Source: CAVRAZ01 sp963719135 (GTDB taxonomy: Bacteria > Pseudomonadota > Gammaproteobacteria > DSM-19610). From it: a stretch of 64,000 nt of DNA. The notes beneath the pieces are model-generated. The model was not told the DNA's origin. It saw only the letters and a program-made list of their open reading frames with translations, and did not search any database. Position 1 is the first letter of the stretch. Every line of letters begins with the position of its first letter. The position numbers and the translations under genes are program-made. Below, piece by piece: positions 18,103-26,351 of the stretch. The DNA lies in NCBI GenBank assembly GCA_963719135.1, contig CAVRAZ010000006.1, positions 372,001-436,000 of the forward strand. Reading direction: 5' to 3'.

Positions 18103-18534
18103 CTATTGCAGACTCCAATTGCCGACGTCGTCGTCGCTCGGCTCGCCGTCCGGTCCCAGCGAATAGATGTCGATGGAACCGTGTGTTCCGGGATTCAGAT
18201 ACTGATAGGGATGCTGCCAGGGATCTTGGGGCATGCGATCGAGATAACCGCCGTCTTTCCACTGCGGCGGCTCCGGCGGCGTGGTGGGTTTTTCGACCAG
18301 CGCTTCCAGGCCCTGATCCGTGGTCGGATACACGTAGTTGTCCAGCTTGTACATATTCAACGTCGACTCCAGCGCGCGGATGTCCTGACGCGCCTTGACG
18401 ATGCGCGCCTGCTCGGGACGATCCATGACCTTGGGCACCAGTATCGCCGCCAGTATCCCCAAAATGACCACCACGACCATGACTTCGATCAGGGTAAAAC
18501 CGGCCGGGTGCCGGCAATCGTTCACTCGTCTCAT
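18103..18534 (-). CDS. gspG: Type II secretion major pseudopilin G
   Basis: 143 residues. Leader ends Ala11-Gly12; the mature protein begins FTLIEVMVVVVILGILAAILVP with Glu at +5. The Ca-binding C-terminal loop and signature YKLDNYVYPTTDQGLEALV, GGYLDRMPQDPWQHPYQYLNPG and DIYSLGPDGEPSDDDVGNW are all present. Builds the pseudopilus shaft and is usually the most abundant Gsp product. First gene of the run; gspC, D, E and F must be elsewhere. Confidence 0.97.
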   Translation of the reverse strand: MRRVNDCRHPAGFTLIEVMVVVVILGILAAILVPKVMDRPEQARIVKARQDIRALESTLNMYKLDNYVYPTTDQGLEALVEKPTTPPEPPQWKDGGYLDRMPQDPWQHPYQYLNPGTHGSIDIYSLGPDGEPSDDDVGNWSLQ

Positions 18535-18724
18535 AGCTCACTCAATCCAGGAATTTCGTTGCAACTTCGACCGCGCCGCCGTCCGAACGGCCGGCGGCCA
18601 GGCGCGCATTGTAGCCGCTAGCGGCAAGCCCATCCATCAAAGACCTTGCCAATTGGAGAAAATTCCATAATTTTGCGGCGAAAACACAGCGCGTTCGCTG
18701 GCGCCGCCTGACGCCGGCAATCGA

Positions 18725-19243
18725 TTATTGCAGTTGGCCCTTTGCCCTGAGCCGGTACAGATGGCGCTCGGCGTCGACCAAGTGCTGGCCCCAATGCGCC
18801 GTGAAGCCGGACTGCCACAACTCGGCGACCTCATCGGGCTCGGCGCTGGCAAGCAGTCCGAGACCGCGTTTGAGTTCGAAATAGATGTCGGTCAGATCGT
18901 CGGCCAGACTGCCCGACATACCCTCACCGAAGCGCGCCTCGAGTCCGGCGCAGTCGTCGAACTCCAGCCAGTAGCTGTCGTGCCCGCCCAACCGGTGGCG
19001 CAATCGCGCAAAGAACTCGAACCGGTCATCGAGTTCGGTGAAATCAGGCGAGGCCTGCAGGCCGCCCCGCCGGGCAGACCCCGGCCGCATGCCGGCAACC
19101 GCCGCGTGGAGGCGCGGGAGAACCTGGTACAACAGCGTCAGCCCGTCGTTGCCTTCCATGGAAGGCCACTGCTCGAGCACGCGGCAGAACTGGCGCGCCA
19201 TCGCCACGACCTCCTCGAACTGTGAGTTCCCCGGTACCTGCAT
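18725..19243 (-). CDS. DUF5063-family protein
   Basis: 172 residues, all-alpha, cytosolic. The start QFEEVVAMARQFCRVLEQW, the segment LLYQVLPRLHAAV, and HDSYWLEFDDC with DDLTDIYFELKRGLGLL match the DUF5063 family, whose function is unknown. ATG 19243 has a strong GGGAGGGG site just upstream, which excludes longer in-frame readings. Upstream lies the rubredoxin gene on the same strand, 183 bp away. Confidence 0.7.
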   Translation of the reverse strand: MQVPGNSQFEEVVAMARQFCRVLEQWPSMEGNDGLTLLYQVLPRLHAAVAGMRPGSARRGGLQASPDFTELDDRFEFFARLRHRLGGHDSYWLEFDDCAGLEARFGEGMSGSLADDLTDIYFELKRGLGLLASAEPDEVAELWQSGFTAHWGQHLVDAERHLYRLRAKGQLQ

Positions 19244-19426
19244 TACCCCTCCCGCCACGCCGGGTAGTTGGACCGTCTCATTGGAAAAAGTGTAGCCCGT
19301 TTTCACCGTGCTGCCGCCGATGCACGGGCGGGGCGCCGCCGGCAACGACCGGGCGCAGCGCGTCCCGGTCGGCCGCACTCCGGTTTTTTCGGCCGTCGAT
19401 CAGTCGGTTTCAAGGACCCAGCCGAA

Positions 19427-19600
19427 TCAGACCTCGACCATCTCGAAGTCTTCCTTGCCGGCGCCGCACTCGGGACATACCCAGTTGAGCGGGATATCCT
19501 CCCAGCCTGTGCCCGGCGGGAAGCCCTCCTCCGGCAAGCCGGCGGCCTCGTCGTAGACAAAACCGCAAATGACGCACATGTAGGTTCGATACTCGGCCAT
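19427..19600 (-). CDS. Rubredoxin
   Basis: 57-residue one-iron electron carrier. Two CxxCG knuckles hold the Fe: CVICG at 9-13 and CPECG at 42-46, with the usual YDEAAG, PPGTGWEDIP and NWVCP between them and a C-terminal KEDFEMVEV. It is complete and of normal length. Partners could be a rubredoxin reductase or peroxide/NO reductases, none of which is in the window. Confidence 0.95.
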   Translation of the reverse strand: MAEYRTYMCVICGFVYDEAAGLPEEGFPPGTGWEDIPLNWVCPECGAGKEDFEMVEV

Positions 19601-19649
19601 GTCTTACCCTGTTGTCGGTCGTAATCGAGCAAAAGCCCGATGCATTCGG

Positions 19650-19658
19650 TGCTACAAT
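19650..19658 (+). promoter_or_regulatory. Possible extended -10 promoter upstream of thiD
   Basis: TG-C-TACAAT forms an extended -10 hexamer about 500 bp before thiD. No good -35 is visible, as is usual for extended -10 promoters. It would read through about 145 bp of GC-rich sequence and the TIR-bearing repeat before thiD. No TPP-riboswitch signature was found in this leader. Confidence 0.3.
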
Positions 19659-19803
19659 ACCCAACGAGCGTGGGGCGGATGACGGGCGCCGTGCGCGGGG
19701 TCACACACCGGCCATCAGACCGGGTCGATCCTCGGGCAGGTCTCGCGCGCGGAAGACGGCCGGAAGCCGTGCCCGCCGACACGGCGGCACCCTGGCGCAT
19801 TCT

Positions 19804-19986
19804 AACAGGCCGTTGCGCAACGTTCAGGCGGCGCTTGAAACCTGGCAGGCGGCCGAAAGACATTCAGGCGAGTGCGAGACAAGGCAAAACCGGCGAAAAG
19901 GCGCAGGGTACACGCAGTACATGACCATTTTGAGCCGGTTTTCAACGCCGGATCGTGCCGCCCGAACGCTTTTTTTTCAACAGGCT
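19804..19986. repeat. MITE-like repeat, copy 1
   Basis: About 183 bp with imperfect terminal inverted repeats: the left end AACAGGCCGTTGCGCAACGTTCAGGCGG pairs with the right end, whose complement reads CAGCCTGTT, eight A, GCGTTCGGGCGG. The inner 120 bp (from TTCAGGCGAGTG to the right end) recurs at 46768-46889 with about 80 percent identity. It lies in the rubredoxin-thiD gap. No coding capacity; looks like a non-autonomous element mobilised in trans. Confidence 0.65.
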
Positions 19987-20159
19987 GCTCCAGGCGAAAA
20001 CCGGCAACACCAGAACGCTCGGCGTACAACACAGTGCGTGAGCACTTTAAACCGGCTGCAAGCGCCGGCGGCGGCGCGTGAACGCATTTCGAAGACAGGT
20101 TACGGGCTGTGCCGGCCGGAAGGCTTGATCGAGACGCTTTGTTTTAAGGATACCCGACG

Positions 20160-20963
20160 TTGAATCAACCCAATCCGGCCGTGCCCGTGGTCATGGTATT
20201 CGGCGGCAACGACCCCTGCGGCGGCGCCGGCATCCAGGCCGACATCGAGTCCCTCATCAGCCACGGCTGCCATGCCTGTGCGGTTATCACGGCGCTGACC
20301 GTGCAGGACACCCGCGACATCATGAGTTTCACGCCGCTCGACGAGACCCTGATCATCGAACAGGCGCGCGCCGTGCTCGAAGACATGCCGGTGAGCGTGT
20401 TCAAGATCGGGCTGCTCGGTTCGGTCGAGGCGGCCGAGGCGATCCACACGCTGCTGACCGACTACCCCGACGTGCCGGTGGTGCTGGATCCGGTGCTGGC
20501 GAGCGGTGCCGGCTCGGTGCTTGCGGAAGGTGACGTCATCGACGCGATGACCGAACTGCTCCTGCCGCAGACGACCGTGCTGACACCCAACAGCCTGGAA
20601 GCCCGGCTGCTGGCGCCGGAGGCGGACAACCTCGATGCCTGCGCGATGGCGCTGCTCGACTACGGCTGCGAATTCGTGCTGATCACCGGCACGCACGAGG
20701 ATTCGGCGTTCGTGGAAAACGTCCTCTATGGAAACAACCGCAAGTTGGAGACGTTCCACTGGGACCGCCTCGAACCCAGCTATCACGGCTCGGGTTGCAC
20801 CCTGGCATCGAGCATCGCCGGCCTGCTGGCGCAGGGCCTGGAACCCTTCACGGCCATGCACGAGGCACAGGAGTACACCTGGCACGCGCTGTCGAACGGC
20901 TATCGCATCGGCATGGGCCAGCACCTGCCCAACCGGCTGTTCTGGGCGCGCAGCGACGACTGA
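20160..20963 (+). CDS. thiD: Hydroxymethylpyrimidine/phosphomethylpyrimidine kinase
   Basis: Phosphorylates HMP and HMP-P in thiamine synthesis. 267 residues of the ribokinase-like fold: FGGNDPCGGAGIQADIESL at the N-terminus, VLDPVLASGAGSVL, TVLTPNSLEARLL, and the anion-hole signature YHGSGCTLASSIAGLL near residue 210. TTG 20160 is the start, preceded by AAGGA at about 8 bases. Followed 38 bp later by thiE and then hemL, the order seen in Pseudomonas. Confidence 0.95.
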   Translation: MNQPNPAVPVVMVFGGNDPCGGAGIQADIESLISHGCHACAVITALTVQDTRDIMSFTPLDETLIIEQARAVLEDMPVSVFKIGLLGSVEAAEAIHTLLTDYPDVPVVLDPVLASGAGSVLAEGDVIDAMTELLLPQTTVLTPNSLEARLLAPEADNLDACAMALLDYGCEFVLITGTHEDSAFVENVLYGNNRKLETFHWDRLEPSYHGSGCTLASSIAGLLAQGLEPFTAMHEAQEYTWHALSNGYRIGMGQHLPNRLFWARSDD

Positions 20964-21001
20964 ACAAGGCGATGTCGCGCAGGCCCTGACCGCGGGTACG
21001 G

Positions 21002-21631
21002 ATGCAAGCGAGACTCTCCGGACTCTACGTCATCACCGACGCCGATTGCCTGGCGCCGGCGCGCCTGCTGGCGGGCGTGGAACAGGCGCTCGCCGGCGGC
21101 GCGCGCATCGTGCAGTATCGCGACAAGTCCGGCGACCGGGCGCTGCGCCTGCGCCAGGCGACCGCACTGGCCGCGCTGTGCCGGCGCCACGGCGCGCCGC
21201 TGATCGTCAACGATGACGTGCGGCTGGCGCGCGACAGCGGCGCGGACGGCGTGCACCTGGGCCGTGACGACGGCGACATCGGCATGGCGCGCGACCTGCT
21301 CGGCACAGACGCGCTGATCGGCGTGTCGTGCTACGACGACTGGTCGACGGCGTGCGCGGCCGCCGGGGCCGGCGCCGACTATGTCGCATTCGGCAGTTTC
21401 TTCGACTCGCAGACCAAGCCCGGCGCGGTGCGCGCCGATCTGGACTTGTTGCGCCGCGCCAAGCAACAATTGAACTGTCCCGTGGCGGCGATCGGCGGCA
21501 TCACGCCGGATAACGGCGCGGAACTGGTGGCGGCCGGCGCCGCGATGCTCGCGGTCATACGCGGCGTGTTCGCGGCCGCTGACATCGCCGCCGCCGCGGC
21601 GAGCTATGCCGCGCTGTTTCGGCGGCGGTGA
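21002..21631 (+). CDS. thiE: Thiamine-phosphate synthase
   Basis: Couples HMP-PP with thiazole phosphate to form thiamine phosphate. 209-residue TIM barrel with GLYVITD, the pyrophosphate and Mg site QYRDKSG, IVNDDVRLARDSGADGVHLGRDD, DYVAFGSFFDSQTKPGA and the phosphate-binding AIGGITPDN. Normal length. Same strand and probably co-transcribed with thiD. Confidence 0.95.
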   Translation: MQARLSGLYVITDADCLAPARLLAGVEQALAGGARIVQYRDKSGDRALRLRQATALAALCRRHGAPLIVNDDVRLARDSGADGVHLGRDDGDIGMARDLLGTDALIGVSCYDDWSTACAAAGAGADYVAFGSFFDSQTKPGAVRADLDLLRRAKQQLNCPVAAIGGITPDNGAELVAAGAAMLAVIRGVFAAADIAAAAASYAALFRRR

Positions 21632-21754
21632 TCGACGGCTGAGCGGGCAGGCTTGTCATTGCCGGCGCGGCGCGGCAATCTCGCGGTTTGCAATCGCCCA
21701 CCCGAAGATCACCGGGTCGGGAACCACCTGACGGATAACAACACAGGAAACGCC

Positions 21755-23042
21755 ATGTCCAGGTCAGAACGGCTTTTCGCCCAGGCGCAGACCCACATTC
21801 CCGGCGGCGTCAACTCGCCGGTGCGCGCGTTCAAAGGCGTCGGCGGCACGCCGATCTTCTTCGCGCGCGGCGAAGGCGCCTATCTGTATGACGCCGACGG
21901 CAAGCGCTACATCGATTACGTCGGCTCCTGGGGTCCGATGATCGCCGGGCACTGTCATCCCAAAGTCATTCACGCGGTCCAGGAAGCCGCCGCCAGCGGC
22001 CTGGGCTTCGGCGCGCCGACCGAAATCGAAACGCGTATGGCGGACCGGCTGTGCGATCTGGTGCCGTCGCTGGAACTGGTGCGCATGGTCAATTCCGGCA
22101 CCGAAGCGACGATGAGCGCGATCCGCCTGGCGCGCGGCCACACCGGCCGCGACAAGATCGTCAAGTTCGAGGGCTGTTATCACGGCCATTCGGATTCGCT
22201 GCTGGTCAAGGCGGGTTCCGGCGCGCTCACGCTCGGCGTGCCAACGTCGCCCGGTGTGCCCGCCGCGCTGGCCGAACACACGCTGACGCTGGAATACAAC
22301 AACGCCAAGCAGGTCGAGCAGGTATTTTCGGAACTCGGTGACAAGATCGCCGCGATCATCGTGGAGCCCGTCGCCGGCAACATGAACTGCGTGCCGCCCG
22401 AGCCGGGCTTTCTCGAAACCCTGCGCGGCCAATGCGACAAATATGGCGCGGTGCTGATTTTCGATGAGGTCATGACCGGATTCCGGGTGGCGCTGGGCGG
22501 CGCGCAGGCGCGCTTCGGCGTCACGCCCGATCTGACCACGCTGGGCAAGGTGGTCGGCGGCGGCCTGCCGGTCGGCGCGTTCGGCGGCAAGCGCGAAATC
22601 ATGGAAAAGATCGCGCCGCTCGGCCCCGTCTACCAGGCCGGCACGCTGTCGGGCAACCCGGTCGCGATGGCCGCCGGCCTGGCCACGCTGGAACGTCGTC
22701 GCCACGCCCGGCTTCCACGATCAGCTCGAACGCGCGGCCGGGGATCTGGTCGACGGCTTGCGCGAGCGGGCGCGGGCGGCCGGCTTCGGCATGACCACCA
22801 ATCAGGTCGGCGGCATGTTCGGCCTGTTTTTCACCGACAAGCCCAAAGTCACCCGCTACGCGCACGTCAACGCCTGCAACCTGGAACGCTTCAAAGCGTT
22901 CTTCCACGCGATGCTGACCGAGGGCGTATACCTGGCGCCGTCGGCCTTCGAGGCCGGCTTCGTCTCCTCCGCACACACGCCGGAGACCATCCGCGCGACC
23001 CTGAGCGCGGCGGAACGCGCCTTCGCGGCCATGAAACGTTGA
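21755..23042 (+). CDS. hemL: Glutamate-1-semialdehyde 2,1-aminomutase, frameshifted
   Basis: PLP enzyme making 5-aminolevulinate for heme. ATG 21755 follows CAGGAAA. The first part covers IPGGVNSPVRAFKGVGG, NSGTEATMSAIRLARG, IFDEVMTGFRV, LGKVVGGGLPVGAFGG (PLP lysine) and GTLSGNPVAMAAGLATL. Near base 22690 the frame shifts by one, and VVATPGFHDQLERAAG continues to EGVYLAPSAFEAGFVSSAH and the stop at 23042. The two parts together make one normal-length enzyme of about 428 residues. HemL is normally essential, so an indel error is more likely than gene loss. Confidence 0.9.
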
Positions 23043-23132
23043 TGCGGCGCCCGATCGAGTCATCGATCCGCCGCATCCACCCCGGTCCGGCCGGCAGGCC
23101 GGCACGCCCGCGCGGCGGGTGACCGGTCGCCC

Positions 23133-25139
23133 ATGGAGCACCTGCTCAATGTCCTGCTGAACTGGGTGGAGCTGCACCCGAACTGGGCAGGCGTTACGCT
23201 GATGCTGACCACAGCCATGGAATCCTTCCTGGTGGTCGGGCTGTTCGTGCCGGGCGTTGCCATCATGTTCGGCGTCGGCGCCATGGTCGCATCCGGCCAT
23301 CTGCCGCTGGCGACCGCGCTGACCTGGTCGGTGGGCGGCGCCATATTCGGTGACGGCACCAGTTATCTGATCGGGCATCACTTTCACCAGCGACTGCGCG
23401 TGGTCTGGCCGTTCAACCGGCATCCGGAAATGCTGATGCGTGGCATCGATTTCTTTCATCGGCACGGCGGCAAGAGCGTTTTTCTGGCGCGCTTCGTAGG
23501 GCCGATGCGGGCGCTGGTGCCGGCCATCGCCGGCATGGTCGACATGCCGCTCGGGCAGTTTTTCATCGTCGACACCCTGTCGGCTTCGGTCTGGGTGCCA
23601 CTGCACATGATCCCGGGTCTGATCTTCGGCGCGTCGCTGGGGCTGGCGGCCGAGGCGGCGGGCCGGCTTGCGCTGTTGATCGGGCTGGTCGTGGCGGTGG
23701 TCTGGTTTTCCTGGTGGCTGGTGCACCGCCTGGCGCGCGGACTGCAGCCGCACGCGACGGCGCTGCAGATCGGCGTGCTCGAACACGGCCGCCGTTATCC
23801 CCGACTGTATCCGCTGGCCGCCGCGCTGCTCGATCCCGAGCACCCGGAGGCGCGCGGCGTCACCCTGCTGGCGCTGCTGCTCATCGGCGCCAGCCTGGTG
23901 TTTCTACTCACCCTCCGCCAGTTCACCCCCGAGACCCTGCTGGGCAACCTCGATCTCTACTTCAACAACCTGCTGCAGGATCTTCGCACCACCTGGGGCG
24001 ACCGCTTCTTCGGCGCGGTGACGCAACTGGGCAGAAGCAGCGTACTGTACCTGTTCACTGCGCTGGCCAGCCTGTGGCTGGTTTCGCGCCACCACTGGAG
24101 CGCGGCGCTGCACTGGCTGATCACGGTCGCCAGCGTCGGCGCACTGACCCAGTTGCTCAAGCACGCGACTGCGGTCTCCCGCCCCGTGCCCGAACTCGAC
24201 GCCGTGATCGACCATGCGTTCCCCAGCGCCCATACCAGCGTGGCGACAGCCGTCTTCGGATTCCTGGCGGTGCTCGTCGCACGCGACTTGCGTCCCAACT
24301 GGCGCTGGATCCCCTATTCGCTGGCGACGCTTTGCATCGTGCTGATCAGCTTTTCGCGCCTGTACCTTGCCGCGCACTGGTTCAGCAACGTCGTCGGCGG
24401 CCTGAGTCTGGGACTGGCCTGGGTCGCGCTGATGGGCATCGCCTTCCGCCGCCATCCGGCGCCGGCGCTGCCGCTGTCGCATTTCCTCCCGGTGGTGCTG
24501 GGCGCGTCGATCGTCGCGGCCCTGTTCAGCGGCATCACGCCCGGCAAGGAGCAGCTTTCGCTCTACACCCCGCAGCCGCCGCCGGTCAGGACCCTCGAAC
24601 GCTCGGCCTGGCTTGCCCGGGACTGGCGCACGCTGCCGCCGTTTCGCAACGATCTGAAAGGCAACCACACACAACCGCTCAACCTGCAATGGGCGGGAAA
24701 TCTCGAGGAAATCAAGCAGCGCCTGGCGGCGCTCGGCTGGGAGAAGCCGCACCGGTTGAACCTGGACAGTCTGGTTCGTTCGTTCACGGGAAAACCGTCC
24801 GCCGAATCGCTGCCGATGATGCCCCAGACGCATGACGGCCGCGAACAGGTGCTGATGCGCTACCGCGCGACCGACGAGCCTGACCGGTTGCTGGCGCTCC
24901 GGCTGTGGCGCTCCGGCGCCGTGATCGGTGACGGCGGACGCCCGCTGTGGATCGGCACGCTGAGCTATCTCGAGCCGGTATCACCGATGTTCCTGTTCAC
25001 GCTGCTGCGCACCGCCCCCGATTTCGACGCCCCGCTGGAGGCGGCGCGCGAGCATCTGCCGGACATCGTCAAAGCCACCCGGCGCAGCGCGCCGGAGGCC
25101 AGGCGCCTCGGACCTACTTTCCTGTTGGCGACGGATTGA
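23133..25139 (+). CDS. DedA-PAP2-LssY_C fusion membrane protein
   Basis: 668 residues in three parts. Residues 1-205 are a DedA/SNARE-associated domain (LFVPGVAIMFGVGAMVASG, FGDGTSYLIGHHF, FLARFVGPMRALVPAIAGM). About 255-455 is a PAP2 phosphatase in the membrane with KHATAVSRPVP (342), FPSAHTS (361) and SRLYLAAHWFSNVVGG (about 407), the three acid-phosphatase motifs. From about 490 a soluble LssY C-terminal domain follows. Likely dephosphorylates lipid pyrophosphates such as undecaprenyl-PP, with DedA giving flippase-like transport; this is inference. Convergent with the next gene, overlapping 26 bp. Confidence 0.85.
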   Translation: MEHLLNVLLNWVELHPNWAGVTLMLTTAMESFLVVGLFVPGVAIMFGVGAMVASGHLPLATALTWSVGGAIFGDGTSYLIGHHFHQRLRVVWPFNRHPEMLMRGIDFFHRHGGKSVFLARFVGPMRALVPAIAGMVDMPLGQFFIVDTLSASVWVPLHMIPGLIFGASLGLAAEAAGRLALLIGLVVAVVWFSWWLVHRLARGLQPHATALQIGVLEHGRRYPRLYPLAAALLDPEHPEARGVTLLALLLIGASLVFLLTLRQFTPETLLGNLDLYFNNLLQDLRTTWGDRFFGAVTQLGRSSVLYLFTALASLWLVSRHHWSAALHWLITVASVGALTQLLKHATAVSRPVPELDAVIDHAFPSAHTSVATAVFGFLAVLVARDLRPNWRWIPYSLATLCIVLISFSRLYLAAHWFSNVVGGLSLGLAWVALMGIAFRRHPAPALPLSHFLPVVLGASIVAALFSGITPGKEQLSLYTPQPPPVRTLERSAWLARDWRTLPPFRNDLKGNHTQPLNLQWAGNLEEIKQRLAALGWEKPHRLNLDSLVRSFTGKPSAESLPMMPQTHDGREQVLMRYRATDEPDRLLALRLWRSGAVIGDGGRPLWIGTLSYLEPVSPMFLFTLLRTAPDFDAPLEAAREHLPDIVKATRRSAPEARRLGPTFLLATD

Positions 25140-25731
25140 GCACGTCCGCGAGCAGTTCCTGGTGGAGGATGCGCAGCCGTTCGCGGTTGTCGTCGCTCTC
25201 CAGCACGCGCTGTTTGTCGGCCGGCGCGAAGGGCAGCAGTTCGACCAGCCGGCCGACCACCCAGGCGATATCCTCGCGGCGCTCGAGGCGCGTGAACGGC
25301 GCGCCGGCCTGGGCGATGAGCTGATCGAGCAGGCGCAGCAGCGGGCGGCTTTTCTCGGGCAACGCCGCGCGTGGCGGCTCATCGAGCCAGCGCACGCGGC
25401 CGGTCAGCAACCGGTCCGGCTGAATTTCCGTGTCCAGGATGCGGAACCGCCGCTCGCCGCGCGCGACGATGGTCAGCAGGCCGTTGTCGGCCCGATCGAA
25501 ATCGACGATGCGCGCATAGGTGCCGACCGCGCGGCACTGGGCGGCTTCCCCGACCTCGTGACCGCGCTCGATCGCCGCGACGCCGAAGCCGTCGTCGGCG
25601 CGCAGACAACGCGACACCATCGACACGTAACGCGGCTCGAAGACCCGCAGCGGCAGCAGGCCGTCGGGAAACAGCACGGTCTCGAGTGCGAACAGCGGAA
25701 TCGAATTGCGGCCGGTCACGCGCGTTCTCAC
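25114..25731 (-). CDS. Lon N-terminal (substrate-binding) domain protein
   Basis: About 205 residues corresponding to the LonB substrate-binding domain without the ATPase: SIPLFALETVLFPDGLLPLRVFEPRYVSMV at the start, GFGVAAIERG, VGTYARIVDFDRADNGLLTIVARGERRF. Stand-alone copies are common in proteobacteria; the role is uncertain. GTG 25731 overlaps the ubiX stop as GTGA; GTG 25719 is the alternative start. Confidence 0.85.
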   Translation of the reverse strand: MRTRVTGRNSIPLFALETVLFPDGLLPLRVFEPRYVSMVSRCLRADDGFGVAAIERGHEVGEAAQCRAVGTYARIVDFDRADNGLLTIVARGERRFRILDTEIQPDRLLTGRVRWLDEPPRAALPEKSRPLLRLLDQLIAQAGAPFTRLERREDIAWVVGRLVELLPFAPADKQRVLESDDNRERLRILHQELLADVLNPSPTGK

Positions 25732-26351
25732 CGGCCCCAGCGCGGCGCCAGGTCGTTGTCGATGCCGAGTTGATCGAGAATCCGCGCGACCACGAAGTCG
25801 ACCAGATCGTCGAGCGTCGCGGGCGAATGGTAGAACCCCGGATTCGGCGGCAGTATGACTACACCCAGGCGCGCCAGCTTGAGCATGTTCTCCAGATGAA
25901 TCGCCGAGAACGGCGTCTCGCGCGGAACCAGGATCAGCTTGCGGCCCTCCTTGATCACCACGTCGGCGGCGCGGTCGATCAGACAGGTGCTGGCGCCGTT
26001 GGCGATGTTCGCGAGGGTGCCCATGGTGCAGGGGCAGACCACCATCGCGCGCGGCGCGCTGGAACCGCTGGCCACCGGCGCCGTCCATTCCTCGCGCCCG
26101 AACACCTGCAGCTGGCCTTTGCTTGCGCCAAGGTGCGCGGTGAGCAAGCGCTCCGCCTCGGCCGGCCGGCCGGGCAGCGTCAGTTCGGTCTCCATGCTCA
26201 CCACCACCTGGCCCGGCGCCGAGATCATCACGTAGAGCGGCTCGCCCGCTTCGACGAGCGCGCGCAACAGCCGCAGCGCATAGAGCGCGCCGGACGCGCC
26301 GGTGACGGCCAGGGCGATCGGCACTCTGTCGGTGCGGCGCGAGGCTTTCAC
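25728..26351 (-). CDS. ubiX: Flavin prenyltransferase UbiX
   Basis: Makes prenylated FMN for the UbiD decarboxylase of ubiquinone synthesis. 207 residues with the FMN site VTGASGALYALRLL, the CPCTMGTLANIANG motif, DVVIKEGRKLILVPRETPFSAIHLENML and the C-terminal PPNPGFYHSPATLDDLVDFVVARILDQLG. Overlaps mpl and the Lon-N gene by 4 bp each, implying an operon mpl-ubiX-lonN. Confidence 0.95.
   Translation of the reverse strand: MKASRRTDRVPIALAVTGASGALYALRLLRALVEAGEPLYVMISAPGQVVVSMETELTLPGRPAEAERLLTAHLGASKGQLQVFGREEWTAPVASGSSAPRAMVVCPCTMGTLANIANGASTCLIDRAADVVIKEGRKLILVPRETPFSAIHLENMLKLARLGVVILPPNPGFYHSPATLDDLVDFVVARILDQLGIDNDLAPRWGR

Noticed and set aside
20100..20160. TPP riboswitch before thiD
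   Set aside because: No CTGAGA or ACCTGAT-type core could be found in the leader.
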